From the NCBI GenBank assembly GCA_016415585.1, contig CP066552.1, forward strand, positions 682,001-746,000: a stretch of DNA of 64,000 bases. Reading direction: 5' to 3'. A program made the translations under genes and the position numbers. Positions within the stretch are counted from its first letter, which is position 1. Each line of letters begins with the position of its first letter. The notes beneath the pieces were generated by a model. It was not told where the DNA came from. It made no database searches and saw only the letters and a program-made list of their open reading frames with translations. The stretch comes from Pectobacterium carotovorum. GTDB taxonomy: Bacteria > Pseudomonadota > Gammaproteobacteria > Enterobacterales > Enterobacteriaceae. Below, in pieces: positions 8,608-18,053 of the stretch.

Positions 8608-9394
8608 GATTAAGCGATTCCTTATCTTTGTCCAGCGGCTCATTATCTTTTTCCGCATTGTTATTTTCTTGAACGATGGGAGGTTTCCTACTGGTTTTAT
8701 AGAGCACATACGAGGTTATTGCTGTTGCGCACATGGCAATAGCTATAAGGAGTATTGTCCACAAGCTTGGTGTAGATACAGGCGATTTTATCGGTGAGGC
8801 ATACTGAATGAGTGGAGCGGAGAAAAGTACGATGGAAATGTTCTCATAGCGCACATCATCCAAGCTGTTCTTAATCAATAATTTGATTTTAGAAATAAAA
8901 ATATTTTCATCAATTTCTCCTTTGAAAGAAATAAGAATGCCAACATGTCCGTCTTTTTTTTTATTTCCTACATCATTGCTAAAAGAGGGATAACTTATGT
9001 GTACTTTAGCATTAACTACTTGCGTAATAATTTTCAATGACTGTTCCAGCCTTTGCTCTTGTAGAGAAATCACACGAGCTTGTTCGGCATTCGGTGAAGA
9101 AACTAAAGAACTCTCTGGGAACGCATTTGCTATTTGTACATCGGCAGACCAAGGCAATTTATATTGACTAATAATAGAAAGTGCAGCAGTGACCTCAGGG
9201 TTATCAACGGTGATAGTATAGCCCGATTTCAATGTGCCCTCTTTTTTTGCAGCAATGTTATGCTGCTGTAAAATGGCCAACGCTTGGTTGGCCTGCTCTT
9301 GAGTCAAGTCATTAAGGACGGCATCTTCACGGCAAGCTGACAACATCAATACTGTAAAGAAAATGCCAATCATCTGAAATGTTTTTTTTATCAT
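8597..9394 (-). CDS. prgK: T3SS inner-membrane ring lipoprotein PrgK/SctJ
   Basis: This 265-residue YscJ/FliF-family lipoprotein forms the inner-membrane ring with PrgH. The lipobox is LSAC with the lipidated cysteine at residue 21. Two ring-building domains follow (about 25-80 and 100-190), with the family's EQARVISLQEQRLEQSL segment between them. A transmembrane helix (about 210-232) and a hydrophilic cytoplasmic tail rich in Lys, Glu and Asn end the chain. It overlaps prgJ by one base and orgA by 11. Confidence 0.93.
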   Translation of the reverse strand: MIKKTFQMIGIFFTVLMLSACREDAVLNDLTQEQANQALAILQQHNIAAKKEGTLKSGYTITVDNPEVTAALSIISQYKLPWSADVQIANAFPESSLVSSPNAEQARVISLQEQRLEQSLKIITQVVNAKVHISYPSFSNDVGNKKKDGHVGILISFKGEIDENIFISKIKLLIKNSLDDVRYENISIVLFSAPLIQYASPIKSPVSTPSLWTILLIAIAMCATAITSYVLYKTSRKPPIVQENNNAEKDNEPLDKDKESLNHET

Positions 9395-9717
9395 TATTGT
9401 GCTTTTACCAGTGTTTCAATAGTACCGACCCCTTTACGTGCTAACGTACTAACAAGAGACACGTAGTTGCTATATTCACCTATGTAACTTTGCAACATTA
9501 ATAGTTTTTGTGGATCGCTGGTATATTCTGGTGATTGGCTTAGCATATTAATAACATTTTTGAATTGTACATCTTTTTTACTAGTTTCTTCAAACGTGCT
9601 AGAAACTAAATTGTTAAAATTTTGATCGTGTACGCTGATAGATGAATTATCTTCTGGCGCAAAAGTGTAGGGGGTTAAATGGGTTAGCGACGATAATGCT
9701 TTAACTGATTGGTTCAT
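9394..9717 (-). CDS. prgJ: T3SS inner rod protein PrgJ/SctI
   Basis: This is the inner rod protein, which anchors the needle in the basal body and is itself secreted. ATG at 9717 with AGGACA upstream is preferred over the longer frame from 9744, giving 107 residues (Salmonella PrgJ has 101). The C-terminal helix STLARKGVGTIETLVKAQ matches the conserved PrgJ end, STLTRKGVGAVETLLRS. No signal peptide is present, as expected for a T3SS substrate. Confidence 0.93.
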   Translation of the reverse strand: MNQSVKALSSLTHLTPYTFAPEDNSSISVHDQNFNNLVSSTFEETSKKDVQFKNVINMLSQSPEYTSDPQKLLMLQSYIGEYSNYVSLVSTLARKGVGTIETLVKAQ

Positions 9718-9767
9718 ACCATGTCCTAAATAAAAAATGGGCACAGGGAATCCTGGCCCCCTAAACG

Positions 9768-10034
9768 TTAACGGAAGTTTTGAATAATACTAGCCCCAAT
9801 ATCTTTGTAGGCTTTAACTGTGCTGGTTTGCGCACTACGAAAGAGAGTGTATTCCTGTAGTTTTGCCTGATAGTTGGCTAATACTGCTGGATTGGATGGA
9901 TCTTTTTCTAGTTCAGCCTGTGCAGCATTTAGATCTTTCATCATTGCTTCGGCGCCTTCTTCAAAGGCTCCGGAAACATCATCTAAAAAATAATCATTGT
10001 TGTATCCTAACTTTGGGTGAGTTAGATCAGTCAT
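9768..10034 (-). CDS. prgI: T3SS needle subunit PrgI/SctF
   Basis: This 88-residue protein is the polymerising needle filament subunit. It has the two-helix hairpin of the family with the PSNPA turn (Salmonella PSDPA). The conserved LQEYTLFRSAQTSTVKAYKDI helix leads to the diagnostic end SIIQNFR. An N-terminal extension of about eight residues compared with PrgI (80 residues) is notable. It overlaps prgH by eight bases. A 50-base gap before prgJ contains prgJ's own ribosome binding site. Confidence 0.95.
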   Translation of the reverse strand: MTDLTHPKLGYNNDYFLDDVSGAFEEGAEAMMKDLNAAQAELEKDPSNPAVLANYQAKLQEYTLFRSAQTSTVKAYKDIGASIIQNFR

Positions 10035-11331
10035 AGTTTATGTCTCTTTTTTTCAGTGGAAAGTACCAATGGCGAGGGTTTAAAAACAGATATCCGTTAG
10101 ATGAGTCCACATAGGACTTATCCTGCAACCAATTTTCATCAAGGTTGATTGAGAAATTGATAATATTGCTACCCCATTGGCTGTTAAATTTTTTTATATA
10201 TTGGTTTAAAGACGTTAGTACGCTGTCGCTGAGTGCATCACGTATTATCAGCGAATAGCCCACCTCTGTATTGATTTTCCGATAAGCGATATGAAGCCGA
10301 TCGAGCCCCTGCCTGGCTTCTTTTAGTAACTGATTTTTATCTTTAACGATAAGTTTTATGTCTGTGGCAAAAGGAATTTTTTGGAGGAGAATCGATTTTA
10401 GATTTTCTTCTTCTGTTTTGGATAATGGTAAGTAAATTGCCAAAACAGGATGTTGGGGGGTGCTGTAATCAAGTTGTAGAACCGGATAGCCTGCTTGGTA
10501 CAACAGCGCTATAGTCTCTTCTTTATGCTGAGCTAACCATACAGGAACAACATTTTGGTTATCTTTAATTTTGATGAATAGGGCTTCTTGTGCCCATTCC
10601 ATTTCCTGCAGTTTCTGTGCAAGAACGAAGATAGTTTTATCATCACGACTTTTCACTACTTCCAGAGGTGATGGTGAACCAGAAAGCACGCTATTTAATG
10701 TTAGTACATGTCGATCGGATTCTATTTTTTTGTACCAAACAATCGAAGCTGAGATTAACAATAAAAAAAGAAGGAATAAACCAAAGGCAATCGCCCGATT
10801 TTTTCTTTTGTTAAAAAATCTGGCGATGTCATGATTAGCTAAAACACGCTCACTTTTCTGTTCAGTTGATTGAAGATTGTAGTTCAGTATGTCTTCAGAC
10901 CAGATTTTTTCGCTTTGCTTAAAAGCAAAGCAGATGTGCCCGTGCGTAAATATTTCGTTCTCGTCAACGAGTACGTTTTCATTTCCTGAAACATCAAGAA
11001 TCTCTACACCGTATCCCGCTTTATCTTCATTTTCCAGCCGATGTGACAGGCGTAGTATTATATTTGGCGAAAGAACATTACAGGGAATGTACAGTGTATT
11101 TAATGTATAGTGTACGGCATGTTCTTGTACTGATGAGATCCCAGCTGTTTCATCCTGCAGCGTAGAACTTGGGTTGATAATCAAGAAATAATCGCCAGCG
11201 GTAACATTCAGTTCGCAACCAAACATAGGACCAAATAGCAATTTTATCGTGAAGTTATTCAATGGATTATCACTTGTCGGTGTTTCATCTAATGGTATTT
11301 CATCAACTTTTTCTTTCATTTGGCTATTCAT
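10027..11331 (-). CDS. prgH: T3SS inner-membrane ring protein PrgH/SctD
   Basis: This 434-residue protein forms the outer part of the inner-membrane ring. It has an N-terminal cytoplasmic forkhead-associated-like domain (about 28-160), which contacts the sorting platform. One transmembrane helix follows (about 180-200, AIAFGLFLLFLLLISASI), then a periplasmic part with ring-building domains. Salmonella PrgH is 392 residues. It is the first gene of the reverse-strand operon and diverges from invF across a 419-base shared control region. Confidence 0.93.
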   Translation of the reverse strand: MNSQMKEKVDEIPLDETPTSDNPLNNFTIKLLFGPMFGCELNVTAGDYFLIINPSSTLQDETAGISSVQEHAVHYTLNTLYIPCNVLSPNIILRLSHRLENEDKAGYGVEILDVSGNENVLVDENEIFTHGHICFAFKQSEKIWSEDILNYNLQSTEQKSERVLANHDIARFFNKRKNRAIAFGLFLLFLLLISASIVWYKKIESDRHVLTLNSVLSGSPSPLEVVKSRDDKTIFVLAQKLQEMEWAQEALFIKIKDNQNVVPVWLAQHKEETIALLYQAGYPVLQLDYSTPQHPVLAIYLPLSKTEEENLKSILLQKIPFATDIKLIVKDKNQLLKEARQGLDRLHIAYRKINTEVGYSLIIRDALSDSVLTSLNQYIKKFNSQWGSNIINFSINLDENWLQDKSYVDSSNGYLFLNPRHWYFPLKKRDINYD

Positions 11332-11750
11332 AAAATGAACCGTTCACTTTCACTGTTCTTTTGTTAAACCCAATTATTTTTATAATTTATTGAGCTACTC
11401 AATGTGTGTTGGATGTTTTAGTAATGCGATATCGCACTTGACCCACGCGTTGCACTCTAGCCAGATTGAGGGGGTAGGGCAAATTATTTTTTTTTGATTT
11501 TATTTTTATTTTTTTAAAAAAAGATGATTTTTTCAAAAAACGCTTCGATTCAATTGATCCTGTTATTTTTTCTGTTAGATTAAACGGGAAAGAGATTGAG
11601 ATTAAAGTTGTCATCATCTTCTATTATTTATTTTGGCAATTAGCAGTTAGAAATTTGAATATTCTTTATATCTTAGTAATGTGTCGATTTTATTTAAAAT
11701 GTTAGTTTATGCTCTGATTTTTAGAAAGAGAAATATAAGAGGTAAATACT
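11332..11750. promoter_or_regulatory. Divergent prgH-invF control region
   Basis: This 419-base AT-rich region must contain the promoters of both structural operons. It holds a perfect 12-base palindrome, TGCGATATCGCA, at 11425-11436, about 95 bases upstream of prgH, and long A and T tracts (11485-11545) that suggest bent DNA or H-NS binding. A 72-codon frame on the reverse strand (11399-11617) is lysine-rich, lacks a ribosome binding site and looks spurious. No specific activator site can be named. Confidence 0.6.
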
Positions 11751-12611
11751 ATGATTATGGCAAATGCGGGATTGGCACCATGCCATCATTCAGGGGTGCA
11801 GCGACCTAGTGAAAGCAGGATAAATCATTTTCCATGCAGCGTCCTACGGGATGAAGTGTTGGAAGTGAATGATACATTACTGTTTGCCAGACCGATGAAT
11901 AAATATTCCTCGCTGTCCTTCGTTATGTACTCGGATGATGAACATCAAAATTGCATGTCCTCCTCTGCTATCTTAGCGACCCAAGATAGCATGGTTTTAA
12001 AATTACAAGGCGAGTGGGTTATTGAAATTTTCCCCATGTCACAGATAACCACACTATTTTCTTTCTTAGACTATCAAGAAAAAATATGTGGCAGGCTTTC
12101 TGGTAGTGATAACGACGTTACCAAAAACCTTGCTGCAATGGCATCTAGGCGTAGTTTCTTTTCGTCGGTTAAGGATAAAAATAATAATTTTTTTAATATG
12201 CTGATAAGTTATAGATTGAGGCAGAGAGAAGATTCTATTGATGATATGTTTACATTTATACGCAACATGGAAAGCTACTGGATAGCTTATTTTTTATTAT
12301 CACAATTAATGGATGATGAAAAAAGTAGAGATATGAATAAACTTTATAATGTCTGTAAAGTTTACGGTGTATCTGAATCCTATTTTAGAAAATTGTGCAA
12401 CAATGCGTTTTCCTGTGGGCCAAAAAAGCAACTAAGATTATGGCGTGCGGCATCCAGCGTTTTACAACTTATTGAAAAAAATAAATCTATATCAATGGTT
12501 GCTGGAGATAATGGATACGCCTCCTCTTCCCATTTTTCTAGTGAAATAAAATCATTATTTGGCATTACTCCACGGGAATTTAAAAGACTAGAAGGTTTTC
12601 TTCATGAGTAG
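11751..12611 (+). CDS. invF: AraC-family T3SS activator InvF
   Basis: This 286-residue regulator has a variable N-terminal part and a C-terminal AraC-type double helix-turn-helix (about 190-280, GVSESYFRKLC and GYASSSHFSSEIKSLFGITPREF). In Salmonella InvF acts with the chaperone SicA to switch on the translocator and effector genes, and both partners are present here. AGAGG precedes the ATG. It is the first gene of the forward T3SS operon and overlaps invG by eight bases, as in SPI-1. Confidence 0.93.
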   Translation: MIMANAGLAPCHHSGVQRPSESRINHFPCSVLRDEVLEVNDTLLFARPMNKYSSLSFVMYSDDEHQNCMSSSAILATQDSMVLKLQGEWVIEIFPMSQITTLFSFLDYQEKICGRLSGSDNDVTKNLAAMASRRSFFSSVKDKNNNFFNMLISYRLRQREDSIDDMFTFIRNMESYWIAYFLLSQLMDDEKSRDMNKLYNVCKVYGVSESYFRKLCNNAFSCGPKKQLRLWRAASSVLQLIEKNKSISMVAGDNGYASSSHFSSEIKSLFGITPREFKRLEGFLHE

Positions 12612-14379
12612 CAAATTTTTTAATAAAAATGCATGTGGTTTTTTTATCGCGATGATAGGAATGTTATTCTGCCCTGAAATTTATTCGAAGCTGATTGAAC
12701 AGGGAAATTCACAGGTACATCCCGTAGAGCGTTTTGATGTGAATCGTGAAGATGAAAATATCTATGTTGCCAATAATAATAGCGTTCAACAGTTGTTTTA
12801 TGTTTTAGGTGGCGTGATACATAAGCCCGTAATCGTCAGTACCGAAGCAGCTAAGAAGCGGATTTCTGGTAATTTTGATCTCAGTCGACCGAGGGAATTA
12901 TTAAGCACGCTCACTTCACGCACGGGGCTCATATGGTACGATGATGGCAGCTCTATTTACGTTTATGATACCAACGAAATTCAGAGTAGCGTGGTGAGGT
13001 TAGCCTATGCACCTTTCGATCGTTTGGTTGCTTATCTTAAGTCTTCAGGTCTTTATGATGAGCGTTTCCCGTTACGGTCTAATGGACAGGCTGGCTCATT
13101 TTATGTTTCTGGGCCACCTGTCTACGTGGAATTGATCACGGCGGCTGCAAAGTATATTGATGCGACTTATGCCAAGCCTGGGACAGGAGAAAGCGTAATT
13201 CGCGTCATTAAATTAAAGAATGCCTTTGTTAATGATCGTACTTATACGCAGCGAGATGCGCCAGTAACCGTACCTGGGATTGCTACGGTGCTCAATCAGT
13301 TATTGAATAGTTCTTATGATAATGGAGGTAGTCGCGCCGCGCCTGCCCGCATTACCGTTGATACAGATACTCAGCATGCACTAGACGCAGTTTCCGCTAG
13401 CCAGCGTGGAAATTTTCCTCCTTTACCGTCATTTGGTGGTGCTGCCAGCGCGGTTTCTCGTAGAAGCATCGGTGAATCGACAAACGAGAATAGCATCAAT
13501 ATTGTAGCGTATTCGGCTACCAATAGCCTGTTAGTACAAGGCTCAGAACGACAAGTTAGTTTTGTTGAAGATTTGGTTAGTGCAATTGATATACCGAAGC
13601 AGCAAATTCAGCTTTCATTGTGGATTATTGATGTTTCAAAAGACGATATTAATCAACTGGGGGTTCGTTGGCAGGCTGCCGCAAAAATATCAAATGGCGG
13701 TGTTACTTTTAATACCAGTTCGCTGACACCGGAGAACAGTTTCAACTTTCTGGCAGACGTTTCCGCTCTTGCTCAAAAAGGCAATGCACAGGTTGTTTCA
13801 CGCCCAGAAATTTTGACTCAGGAAAATGTTCCTGCGCTGTTTGATAATAACAGCAGCTTTTACGCTAAGTTAGTAGGAGAGCGAACCTCCTCATTGGAAA
13901 AAATCACCTACGGAACCATGATTAGTGTGCTGCCTCGGTTGTCCCCGCGCCAGCAGGAAATTGAAATGATCCTTAATATTCAGGATGGTGGCGTTCCGGT
14001 TGATATTAATGGTAATACTGAAAATGTAGATAGTATCCCTATGGTCAATAATACTCAGATTAGTACGGAAGCACGGGTTCCCGTTGGTTATAGCTTATTA
14101 GTTGGAGGTTATAGCCGCGATCAAGATGAGCACCATAGTCTGGGAATCCCAGTGCTACGTGATATCCCTTTTTTGGGAAAGTTATTTGACTATAGCTACG
14201 TGAGCCATAAGAAAATGGTGCGCTTATTCCTCATTCAACCAAAATTAATGGTGAACGGAGAAACTTGGCAGGGACGTGATGGTGAGGATAACTCGGTTTT
14301 AGGTCGTACTTTGGCAGGGAGTGAGGTCACGTTGAAATCAACGGTGTCCATGCTTCGCGAAAATATGAACAAACAATAA
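12604..14379 (+). CDS. invG: T3SS outer-membrane secretin InvG/SctC
   Basis: This 591-residue secretin forms the outer-membrane ring. A signal peptide (about 1-28) is followed by N0 and N1 domains, a repeated N3 domain region, and the secretin core (about 310-550). Core signatures include VSRPEILTQENVPALFDN and the VPVGYSLLVGGYSRD/VPVLRDIPFLGKLF segment near the end. Salmonella InvG is 562 residues. InvG normally needs the pilotin InvH for membrane insertion, and no invH is seen in this window. Confidence 0.95.
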   Translation: MSSKFFNKNACGFFIAMIGMLFCPEIYSKLIEQGNSQVHPVERFDVNREDENIYVANNNSVQQLFYVLGGVIHKPVIVSTEAAKKRISGNFDLSRPRELLSTLTSRTGLIWYDDGSSIYVYDTNEIQSSVVRLAYAPFDRLVAYLKSSGLYDERFPLRSNGQAGSFYVSGPPVYVELITAAAKYIDATYAKPGTGESVIRVIKLKNAFVNDRTYTQRDAPVTVPGIATVLNQLLNSSYDNGGSRAAPARITVDTDTQHALDAVSASQRGNFPPLPSFGGAASAVSRRSIGESTNENSINIVAYSATNSLLVQGSERQVSFVEDLVSAIDIPKQQIQLSLWIIDVSKDDINQLGVRWQAAAKISNGGVTFNTSSLTPENSFNFLADVSALAQKGNAQVVSRPEILTQENVPALFDNNSSFYAKLVGERTSSLEKITYGTMISVLPRLSPRQQEIEMILNIQDGGVPVDINGNTENVDSIPMVNNTQISTEARVPVGYSLLVGGYSRDQDEHHSLGIPVLRDIPFLGKLFDYSYVSHKKMVRLFLIQPKLMVNGETWQGRDGEDNSVLGRTLAGSEVTLKSTVSMLRENMNKQ

Positions 14380-14395
14380 AGGCTGGGCTAAATAA

Positions 14396-15514
14396 ATGTC
14401 TATTCGTTCTGTTGGGGCTGTAGAACTTCATCGTTCTAACTTTCAAAGCCCGGCTAACCGCGCGCCTCATCGCGCGTCTGATGAGGCTATGGAACAGGTT
14501 CCATTGGCTAGCTTACAGGAAGAAATAAGCAATGCAGCACAGGAAATGGCCGATCTGCTCAGTGCATTTGGGCGTTTTAGCAAATCCGGCCGGAAAAATG
14601 ATTCAGCAGACAATGATTTCGTCTCTTCAATGCTTGAAGATAAGGCCGATGAAAAACTCGGCTCGCTTATTAAGCAGGCTGCTAACATACGAAATTTGGG
14701 GCATTTTCTTAATCTTGCTCGCGGTTTTTTCCCGAATGATAGCGATTTAATGCTGGCGTTACGTGAGTTGCTGCTTAGCCGTCAATTATCGGAACTACAA
14801 AAGAAAAAAATTAAAGAAGCGATTAAAGATTTAGAAAAATTCGGCGATAGTAAAAAAATGCAGTCGGGTATTAATGTTGGCCGTATTGCCAGGCGCTTTA
14901 GTGACGCAGAGGGGGATAAATCGCTTTCAGCAAAAGATTTACGCAGTAGCTATCTGCGTTTTCTTGAGTTGGATCTGCCCGCAGGATTTATCTACCAAGA
15001 CTGGATTGATGAATATGGCTATCACAATCGTCAATGCCTATTAGCTTTTACGCTATCCGCTTTAGTAGCGGATATGAAGGCAAATGAGCCAGGCATTCAT
15101 TTTGACGAATTTGGTCCGTTAAGCGCTAAGCTTTCTGATGCGCGTGTCCTCCATACATTGGATCACTCACTGAGTGAAAATTTTTTTGCATTTCCATTCC
15201 GTGAACAGATGAGAAATCAGCAGGAGATAGTCGGTGAAGAACAGATAGTGAGGCTTTATATGACGGGGTTAATTGATTTTGAAAATTTTGAATCGATGTT
15301 GAAAACATTCAGTCATGATTATATGTCATTGCTATTAATTAAACAGCGTGCGACGGTTATCCAAACGTTACGCAATATTTATAATAATACGCCTGGTTCT
15401 CTTTACGCTGACCCTGCATATCGAAATATTGTGTTGGATTTTATCTCCGCGTTAATGACGTCTCTAAGTGAAAAAGAAAAAAACACAGGAATATGGAATG
15501 AGTTTTACAAGTAA
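14396..15514 (+). CDS. invE: T3SS gatekeeper InvE/SctW
   Basis: This 372-residue cytoplasmic gatekeeper makes translocators go out before effectors, acting at the export gate with the SicA-translocator complex. Like InvE, MxiC and YopN-TyeA fusions it is helical throughout. The N-terminal disordered stretch is followed by an acidic Q/E-rich helix and the ALRELLLSRQLSE segment typical of the first domain. Salmonella InvE is 372 residues, the same length. It lies 16 bases after invG and 47 before invA. Confidence 0.92.
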   Translation: MSIRSVGAVELHRSNFQSPANRAPHRASDEAMEQVPLASLQEEISNAAQEMADLLSAFGRFSKSGRKNDSADNDFVSSMLEDKADEKLGSLIKQAANIRNLGHFLNLARGFFPNDSDLMLALRELLLSRQLSELQKKKIKEAIKDLEKFGDSKKMQSGINVGRIARRFSDAEGDKSLSAKDLRSSYLRFLELDLPAGFIYQDWIDEYGYHNRQCLLAFTLSALVADMKANEPGIHFDEFGPLSAKLSDARVLHTLDHSLSENFFAFPFREQMRNQQEIVGEEQIVRLYMTGLIDFENFESMLKTFSHDYMSLLLIKQRATVIQTLRNIYNNTPGSLYADPAYRNIVLDFISALMTSLSEKEKNTGIWNEFYK

Positions 15515-15561
15515 ATATCCATTTTCTAATAATTTTTTCGCTAGTTAATGTGTTGGTAAAA

Positions 15562-17613
15562 ATGCTACAAAATTTCGCTTCGCAAATTAGAACCAGACCA
15601 GAACTCATTATTCTGGTGATGATGATTATGGTTGTGGTAATGTTGATTGTTCCATTACCGACCTATCTTGTTGATTTTCTAATTGGTCTTAATCTGACCA
15701 TGTCTTTGCTCATTTTTTTAGGATCTTTTTATATTAGCAGGATCCTCGATTACTCTACATTCCCCTCTATATTATTAATTAGTACAATATTCCGGTTGGC
15801 CATTTCTATAAGTACCAGTCGACTGGTTCTGGCAGATGCCGATGCTGGTGAGATTATTACCAGTTTTGGTGAGTTTGTCATTGCGGATAACCTGGTAGTT
15901 GGTTTTGTTATTTTCTTCATCGTGACTGTTGTACAGTTTATTGTCATTACTAAAGGTTCTGAACGTATTGCTGAGGTAGCTGCGCGTTTTTCTCTTGATG
16001 CCATGCCAGGCAAACAGATGAGCATTGATGCAGATCTTAAAGCTGGTGTGATTGATGAGAAGGAGGTAAAACGGCGTCGTTCCGACTTAGAGGCGGAAAG
16101 CCAGCTCTACGGTGCGTTGGATGGCGCAATGAAGTTTATCAAGGGAGATGCAATCGCCAGTATTATTATCATTTTTGTTAACCTCATTGGGGGCATTTCT
16201 GTTGGTGTCATACAGAATGGTATGAGCATGTCTCAAGCGTTATCACTTTATACGCTGCTGACGATTGGTGATGCATTGGTCGCTCAGATTCCTGCGCTAC
16301 TGGTTTCTATTAGTGGTGGGTTGATCGTCACTAGGGTAAATAACAATGAGAACAATAACCTAGGGGCAAAAATTATACAGGATATGTTCTCTAACAAATT
16401 TGTTCTGGTTATTACTGCATTTTTAGCGTTCGCCCTTGGTCTGTTACCGGGGTTCCCGCTACCCGTTTTTACTTTGCTGGCGCTTATTTTACTGGGGATA
16501 TATTTAAAACATCGTTTAGACGAAAAGAAAAAGAAAAAGACGAATACGGACAATTTACAAAATGAAGAAAAAAGTAATTTGAAGAGTAAACCCGTGATGA
16601 TTGATGGCGAGTATATACCAGAAACAATACCGCTGATTATTACTGCCTGGAAAGGTTACGAGAAATATTTTCAGGATAATAACTTTTCTTCTTTACTGAA
16701 ACGGAATTTTTTTGTTGAGTATGGCGTGCGCCTACCTGATGTTATGATGAACTATGAGGAAAATACTGAACGCGGTAAGTTAAGTGTTGCTATTAATGAA
16801 ATTACCGTTTCTGTATATGATATTTTCCCAGGAATGAGCAAGGTTTTAATGCGCGGTGATGAGCTAATGATGCTTGATAAGAGTGTCAAAAGGATAGAGA
16901 TATCCCAAGGATATGCTTATTGGATTCCAGACTCACGTTGTGAGAGAGTTCAGCAACTTGGCTACTATACCCGCAATGCAATCGATGAATTTTATACCTG
17001 TGTTTCTACGTTGCTGGTACATAATATTTCTGAGTTTTTTGGTATCCAGGAAGCGAAAACATTATTAGATGATCTGGAGTTAAAATATCCTGAGCTGCTG
17101 AAGGAATGTTATCGAAATAATACTGTTCAACGTATCACAGAGGTTTTTCAACGCTTGTTGCAGGAACGTATTTCTATCAGGAATATGCGGCTAATTCTTG
17201 AATCATTGGTTCAGTGGGCGCCTAAAGAAAAGGATCCTATTATGCTCGCTGAGCATGTTCGAGGAGGGTTATCACGCTATATTTCAAACCGCTTTGCCGT
17301 TAATGGTCGTATCAGAACACTAGTCATGTCTCATGATATGGAAAGTACGGTACGTGGCGGAGTGCGTCAGACATCTGGTGGGACGTTTATTAATTTATCC
17401 CCCCCAGAGACGGAAAATATAATTAGTAGTCTTGAAGAGTGCATCAAAAATAATGGCATCAATGCTAGAGATATTGTTTTGATGGTTTCACTTGATATCC
17501 GTCGGTTTGTAAAGAAAATTATCGAAGGGAGCCATCCAGAAATGGAAGTGATTTCTTTTGGTGAAGTTTCTGCTGGCATGGATGTTGATGTTATTAGTTC
17601 TCTTGAAAACTAA
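15562..17613 (+). CDS. invA: T3SS export gate protein InvA/SctV
   Basis: This is the large export-gate protein of the FHIPEP family. ATG at 15562 gives 683 residues with the same spacing to the RPEL motif as Salmonella InvA. An upstream GTG (15550) adds four residues. Several transmembrane helices (about 15-320) carry the FHIPEP signature region (DADAGEIITSFGEFVI, RFSLDAMPGKQMSIDADLKAG). The C-terminal cytoplasmic domain (about 345-683) forms the nonameric ring that receives substrates. A run of seven C lies at 17399-17405 in the coding region. Confidence 0.96.
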   Translation: MLQNFASQIRTRPELIILVMMIMVVVMLIVPLPTYLVDFLIGLNLTMSLLIFLGSFYISRILDYSTFPSILLISTIFRLAISISTSRLVLADADAGEIITSFGEFVIADNLVVGFVIFFIVTVVQFIVITKGSERIAEVAARFSLDAMPGKQMSIDADLKAGVIDEKEVKRRRSDLEAESQLYGALDGAMKFIKGDAIASIIIIFVNLIGGISVGVIQNGMSMSQALSLYTLLTIGDALVAQIPALLVSISGGLIVTRVNNNENNNLGAKIIQDMFSNKFVLVITAFLAFALGLLPGFPLPVFTLLALILLGIYLKHRLDEKKKKKTNTDNLQNEEKSNLKSKPVMIDGEYIPETIPLIITAWKGYEKYFQDNNFSSLLKRNFFVEYGVRLPDVMMNYEENTERGKLSVAINEITVSVYDIFPGMSKVLMRGDELMMLDKSVKRIEISQGYAYWIPDSRCERVQQLGYYTRNAIDEFYTCVSTLLVHNISEFFGIQEAKTLLDDLELKYPELLKECYRNNTVQRITEVFQRLLQERISIRNMRLILESLVQWAPKEKDPIMLAEHVRGGLSRYISNRFAVNGRIRTLVMSHDMESTVRGGVRQTSGGTFINLSPPETENIISSLEECIKNNGINARDIVLMVSLDIRRFVKKIIEGSHPEMEVISFGEVSAGMDVDVISSLEN

Positions 17614-17627
17614 GCAGAGGTAGTTAA

Positions 17628-18035
17628 ATGAAACATGATATTGTAGCGTTGATTTCAGAAATGTTAAATAATGCTGGTATTACAGATATACTGGATGAGG
17701 GGTTAAATAATCATTCGACTATTTCTCTTAATATGAAAGATGATATCCCTACCATTCATATTAAAAGTGAGGATGATGACGTTTGGGTGTGGGCCAAACT
17801 TTGTGACTACAATATTTCCTCATTGTCTTATTGCAGCGCAAGTCTCTTTCCTGTAATGCTGGATTATAATGAAAGCATATTTCATGCTGGTCAACCTTGT
17901 TTATATCCCATTGACGGAAATTTAGAACTACGCGCGCAGGTAAAAGAGCCATCCTTAGCATCTTCTGATGCATTTATGGAAATGCTGAATCACTACCTGT
18001 CAATTATGCAGGACTATCGTAGAGTATTAGCTTAA
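17628..18035 (+). CDS. invB: T3SS effector chaperone InvB
   Basis: This 135-residue acidic protein has the fold signature of class IB chaperones. The DDDVWVWAKL segment corresponds to Salmonella InvB (DDDVWIWAQL), which is also 135 residues. In Salmonella InvB serves several effectors, including SipA, so it is the likely chaperone of the candidate effectors at 29678 and 30213. It is embedded between invA and invC, as in SPI-1. Confidence 0.92.
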   Translation: MKHDIVALISEMLNNAGITDILDEGLNNHSTISLNMKDDIPTIHIKSEDDDVWVWAKLCDYNISSLSYCSASLFPVMLDYNESIFHAGQPCLYPIDGNLELRAQVKEPSLASSDAFMEMLNHYLSIMQDYRRVLA

Positions 18036-18053
18036 TTACTGAGGTTTAGCAAC

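Noticed and set aside
11399..11617. 72-codon reverse frame in the prgH-invF gap
   Set aside because: Lysine- and asparagine-rich because of AT-rich DNA, no ribosome binding site, and it sits in a region needed for promoters.
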